DNA of 6,581 bases from 2-12-FULL-60-25 sp964638165. GTDB taxonomy: Bacteria > Patescibacteriota > Patescibacteriia > 2-12-FULL-60-25. A program made the translations under genes and the position numbers. The notes under the pieces were generated by a model, which ran no database searches, was not told the DNA's origin, and was given only the letters and a program-made list of their open reading frames with translations. Positions 6,122-6,581 of the stretch are shown here, one piece after another; position 1 is the first letter of the stretch; every line of letters starts with the position of its first letter. Where the stretch lies: positions 1 to 6,581 of the forward strand of contig CAZWYJ010000064.1 of assembly GCA_964638165.1 (NCBI GenBank), read 5' to 3'.

Positions 6122-6170
6122 CCTACTACCTACTATCTACCATCTACTATACTACTATTTTCTACCATCT
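6122..6170. repeat. degenerate heptamer tandem repeat (consensus YCTACYA)
   Basis: Four contiguous 7-mers are clear: CCTACTA (6122), CCTACTA (6129), TCTACCA (6136) and TCTACTA (6143). Related but out-of-phase units follow to about 6170 (CTACTAT, TCTACCA). The tract contains almost no G on the plus strand. On the minus strand it is full of TAG triplets in several frames. It lies between the tRNA promoter and the -10 box of the second pgi and occupies the place where a -35 box would be. No function can be assigned. Confidence 0.7.
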
Positions 6171-6173
6171 TCC

Positions 6174-6182
6174 TGCTATACT
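6174..6182 (+). promoter_or_regulatory. extended -10 element of the second pgi copy
   Basis: TGCTATACT is an extended -10 box ending 6 nt before the ATG at 6189, so transcription should start at or next to the start codon. I see no convincing -35 box: the expected place is repeat sequence (ACTATT at 17-nt spacing). The extended TG may compensate. The 10-mer GCTATACTAC (6175-6184) is identical to that before the first pgi copy. Confidence 0.5.
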
Positions 6183-6581
6183 ACGCACATGCAAAGGGGC
6201 AAACTTCGTTATGATGACGAAAACATGTTTTCGTCTCATGTTGGGAAAAACGGCGTGACACTTTCGGAGTGGCAGAAGATCCATTCGCGTCTTCGGAAGG
6301 CGCGCGAGGCTGTTCTTCGGGACGCGAAAAAAGGCGTGCAAGGCTTTCTCAATCTCCCGAAAGACGAAGAAGCGCTCTTGGAGATCCAGAAGGTCTATAC
6401 CGACCTCCCGACGACGTGTACGGATCTCGTGGTGATCGGCATCGGGGGTTCGGATCTTGGAGCGCGGGCGATCTTGAAGGCATGCCGTCCGAACGGCCAT
6501 CGCGCCATGCGCGTGCACTTTACCGGCTCGACCACGGATCCCGATGAATTGACTGACCTCCTTTTGACGCTCGATTTCAGG
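6175..6581 (+). repeat. right arm of the inverted pgi duplication (continues past the window)
   Basis: Partner of 4891-5297 in opposite orientation, with 877 bp between the arms. Those 877 bp hold the hypothetical gene, the tRNA terminator, tRNA-Gln and the heptamer repeat. The arm begins at the shared 10-mer GCTATACTAC and runs to the edge. Confidence 0.85.
6189..6581 (+). CDS. pgi: second glucose-6-phosphate isomerase gene, N-terminal 131 residues (cut by window edge)
   Basis: Opens with the same MQRGKLRYDDENMF as the minus-strand copy and continues uninterrupted to the last base of the window, covering 131 residues. Against the first copy I count 120 of 131 identical residues, with changes L26S, R29Q, P33S, Q34R, I50V, L55N, S71T, I73L, A75T, K102N and S126L. 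The phosphosugar-binding loop VVIGIGGSDLGARAI is unchanged. At nucleotide level I count about 65 differences in 393, mostly at third positions, so the reading frame has been under purifying selection rather than decaying. The catalytic Glu, His and Lys lie beyond the window, so intactness cannot be judged. The visible start is leaderless-like, as in copy one. It is oriented away from the first copy. Confidence 0.93.
   Translation, partial: MQRGKLRYDDENMFSSHVGKNGVTLSEWQKIHSRLRKAREAVLRDAKKGVQGFLNLPKDEEALLEIQKVYTDLPTTCTDLVVIGIGGSDLGARAILKACRPNGHRAMRVHFTGSTTDPDELTDLLLTLDFR

Noticed and set aside
6122..6170. CRISPR-like array
   Set aside because: The units are contiguous 7-mers with no spacers and no cas genes; this is a simple sequence repeat.
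6162..6518. Minus-strand open frame opposite the second pgi
   Set aside because: It mirrors the conserved pgi frame; a similar antisense frame occurs opposite the first copy for the same reason.

Overview
The window looks like a piece of a small bacterial chromosome with the standard genetic code: TGA is used as a stop in the abrB-like gene and in pgi, so the TGA-recoded lineages are excluded. Base composition is roughly balanced by eye. Compact spacing, almost no Shine-Dalgarno sequences, several near-leaderless promoters and a MacA/MacB-like export operon in which the adaptor carries a very long helical insert all fit a candidate-phyla-radiation (Patescibacteria) type organism. That assignment is an inference, because no marker gene is present.

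Layout. From about 3958 down to the left edge, on the minus strand, lies one operon of four genes: an AbrB/MazE-type DNA-binding protein, a 614-residue membrane-anchored adaptor (HlyD/MacA type), a LolD/MacB-type ABC ATPase, and a MacB/FtsX-type permease cut by the left edge. Junctions are tight (4-nt overlap, 1-nt gap, 5-nt gap). The operon starts from a near-consensus promoter whose -35 box overlaps the stop codon of the gene before it. The three transport genes should form one machine: the ATPase and permease make a mechanotransmission ABC complex, and the adaptor extends outside the membrane. The AbrB-like protein is the obvious candidate regulator, and inverted repeats lie over the operon promoter.

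From 3955 to 5283 (minus) is a complete glucose-6-phosphate isomerase gene with all signature and catalytic residues. Upstream of it is an unrecognised 196-residue soluble protein (5317-5907). Further upstream is tRNA-Gln(CUG) (5980-6053), with its own consensus promoter and an intrinsic terminator capped by a GAAA tetraloop.

From 6189 to the right edge, on the plus strand, a second pgi gene begins. Its first 131 residues match the first copy at 120 of 131 positions. The two copies are head to head, so the tRNA and the unknown gene sit in an 877-bp segment between inverted arms of at least 407 bp. This inverted, diverged pgi pair is the most unusual thing in the window.

No stretch over 300 bases lacks a gene. 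The longest noncoding gap is 6054-6188 (135 bp), which holds the tRNA promoter, a degenerate heptamer repeat and the start signals of the second pgi. No CRISPR array, insertion sequence or transposase was seen.
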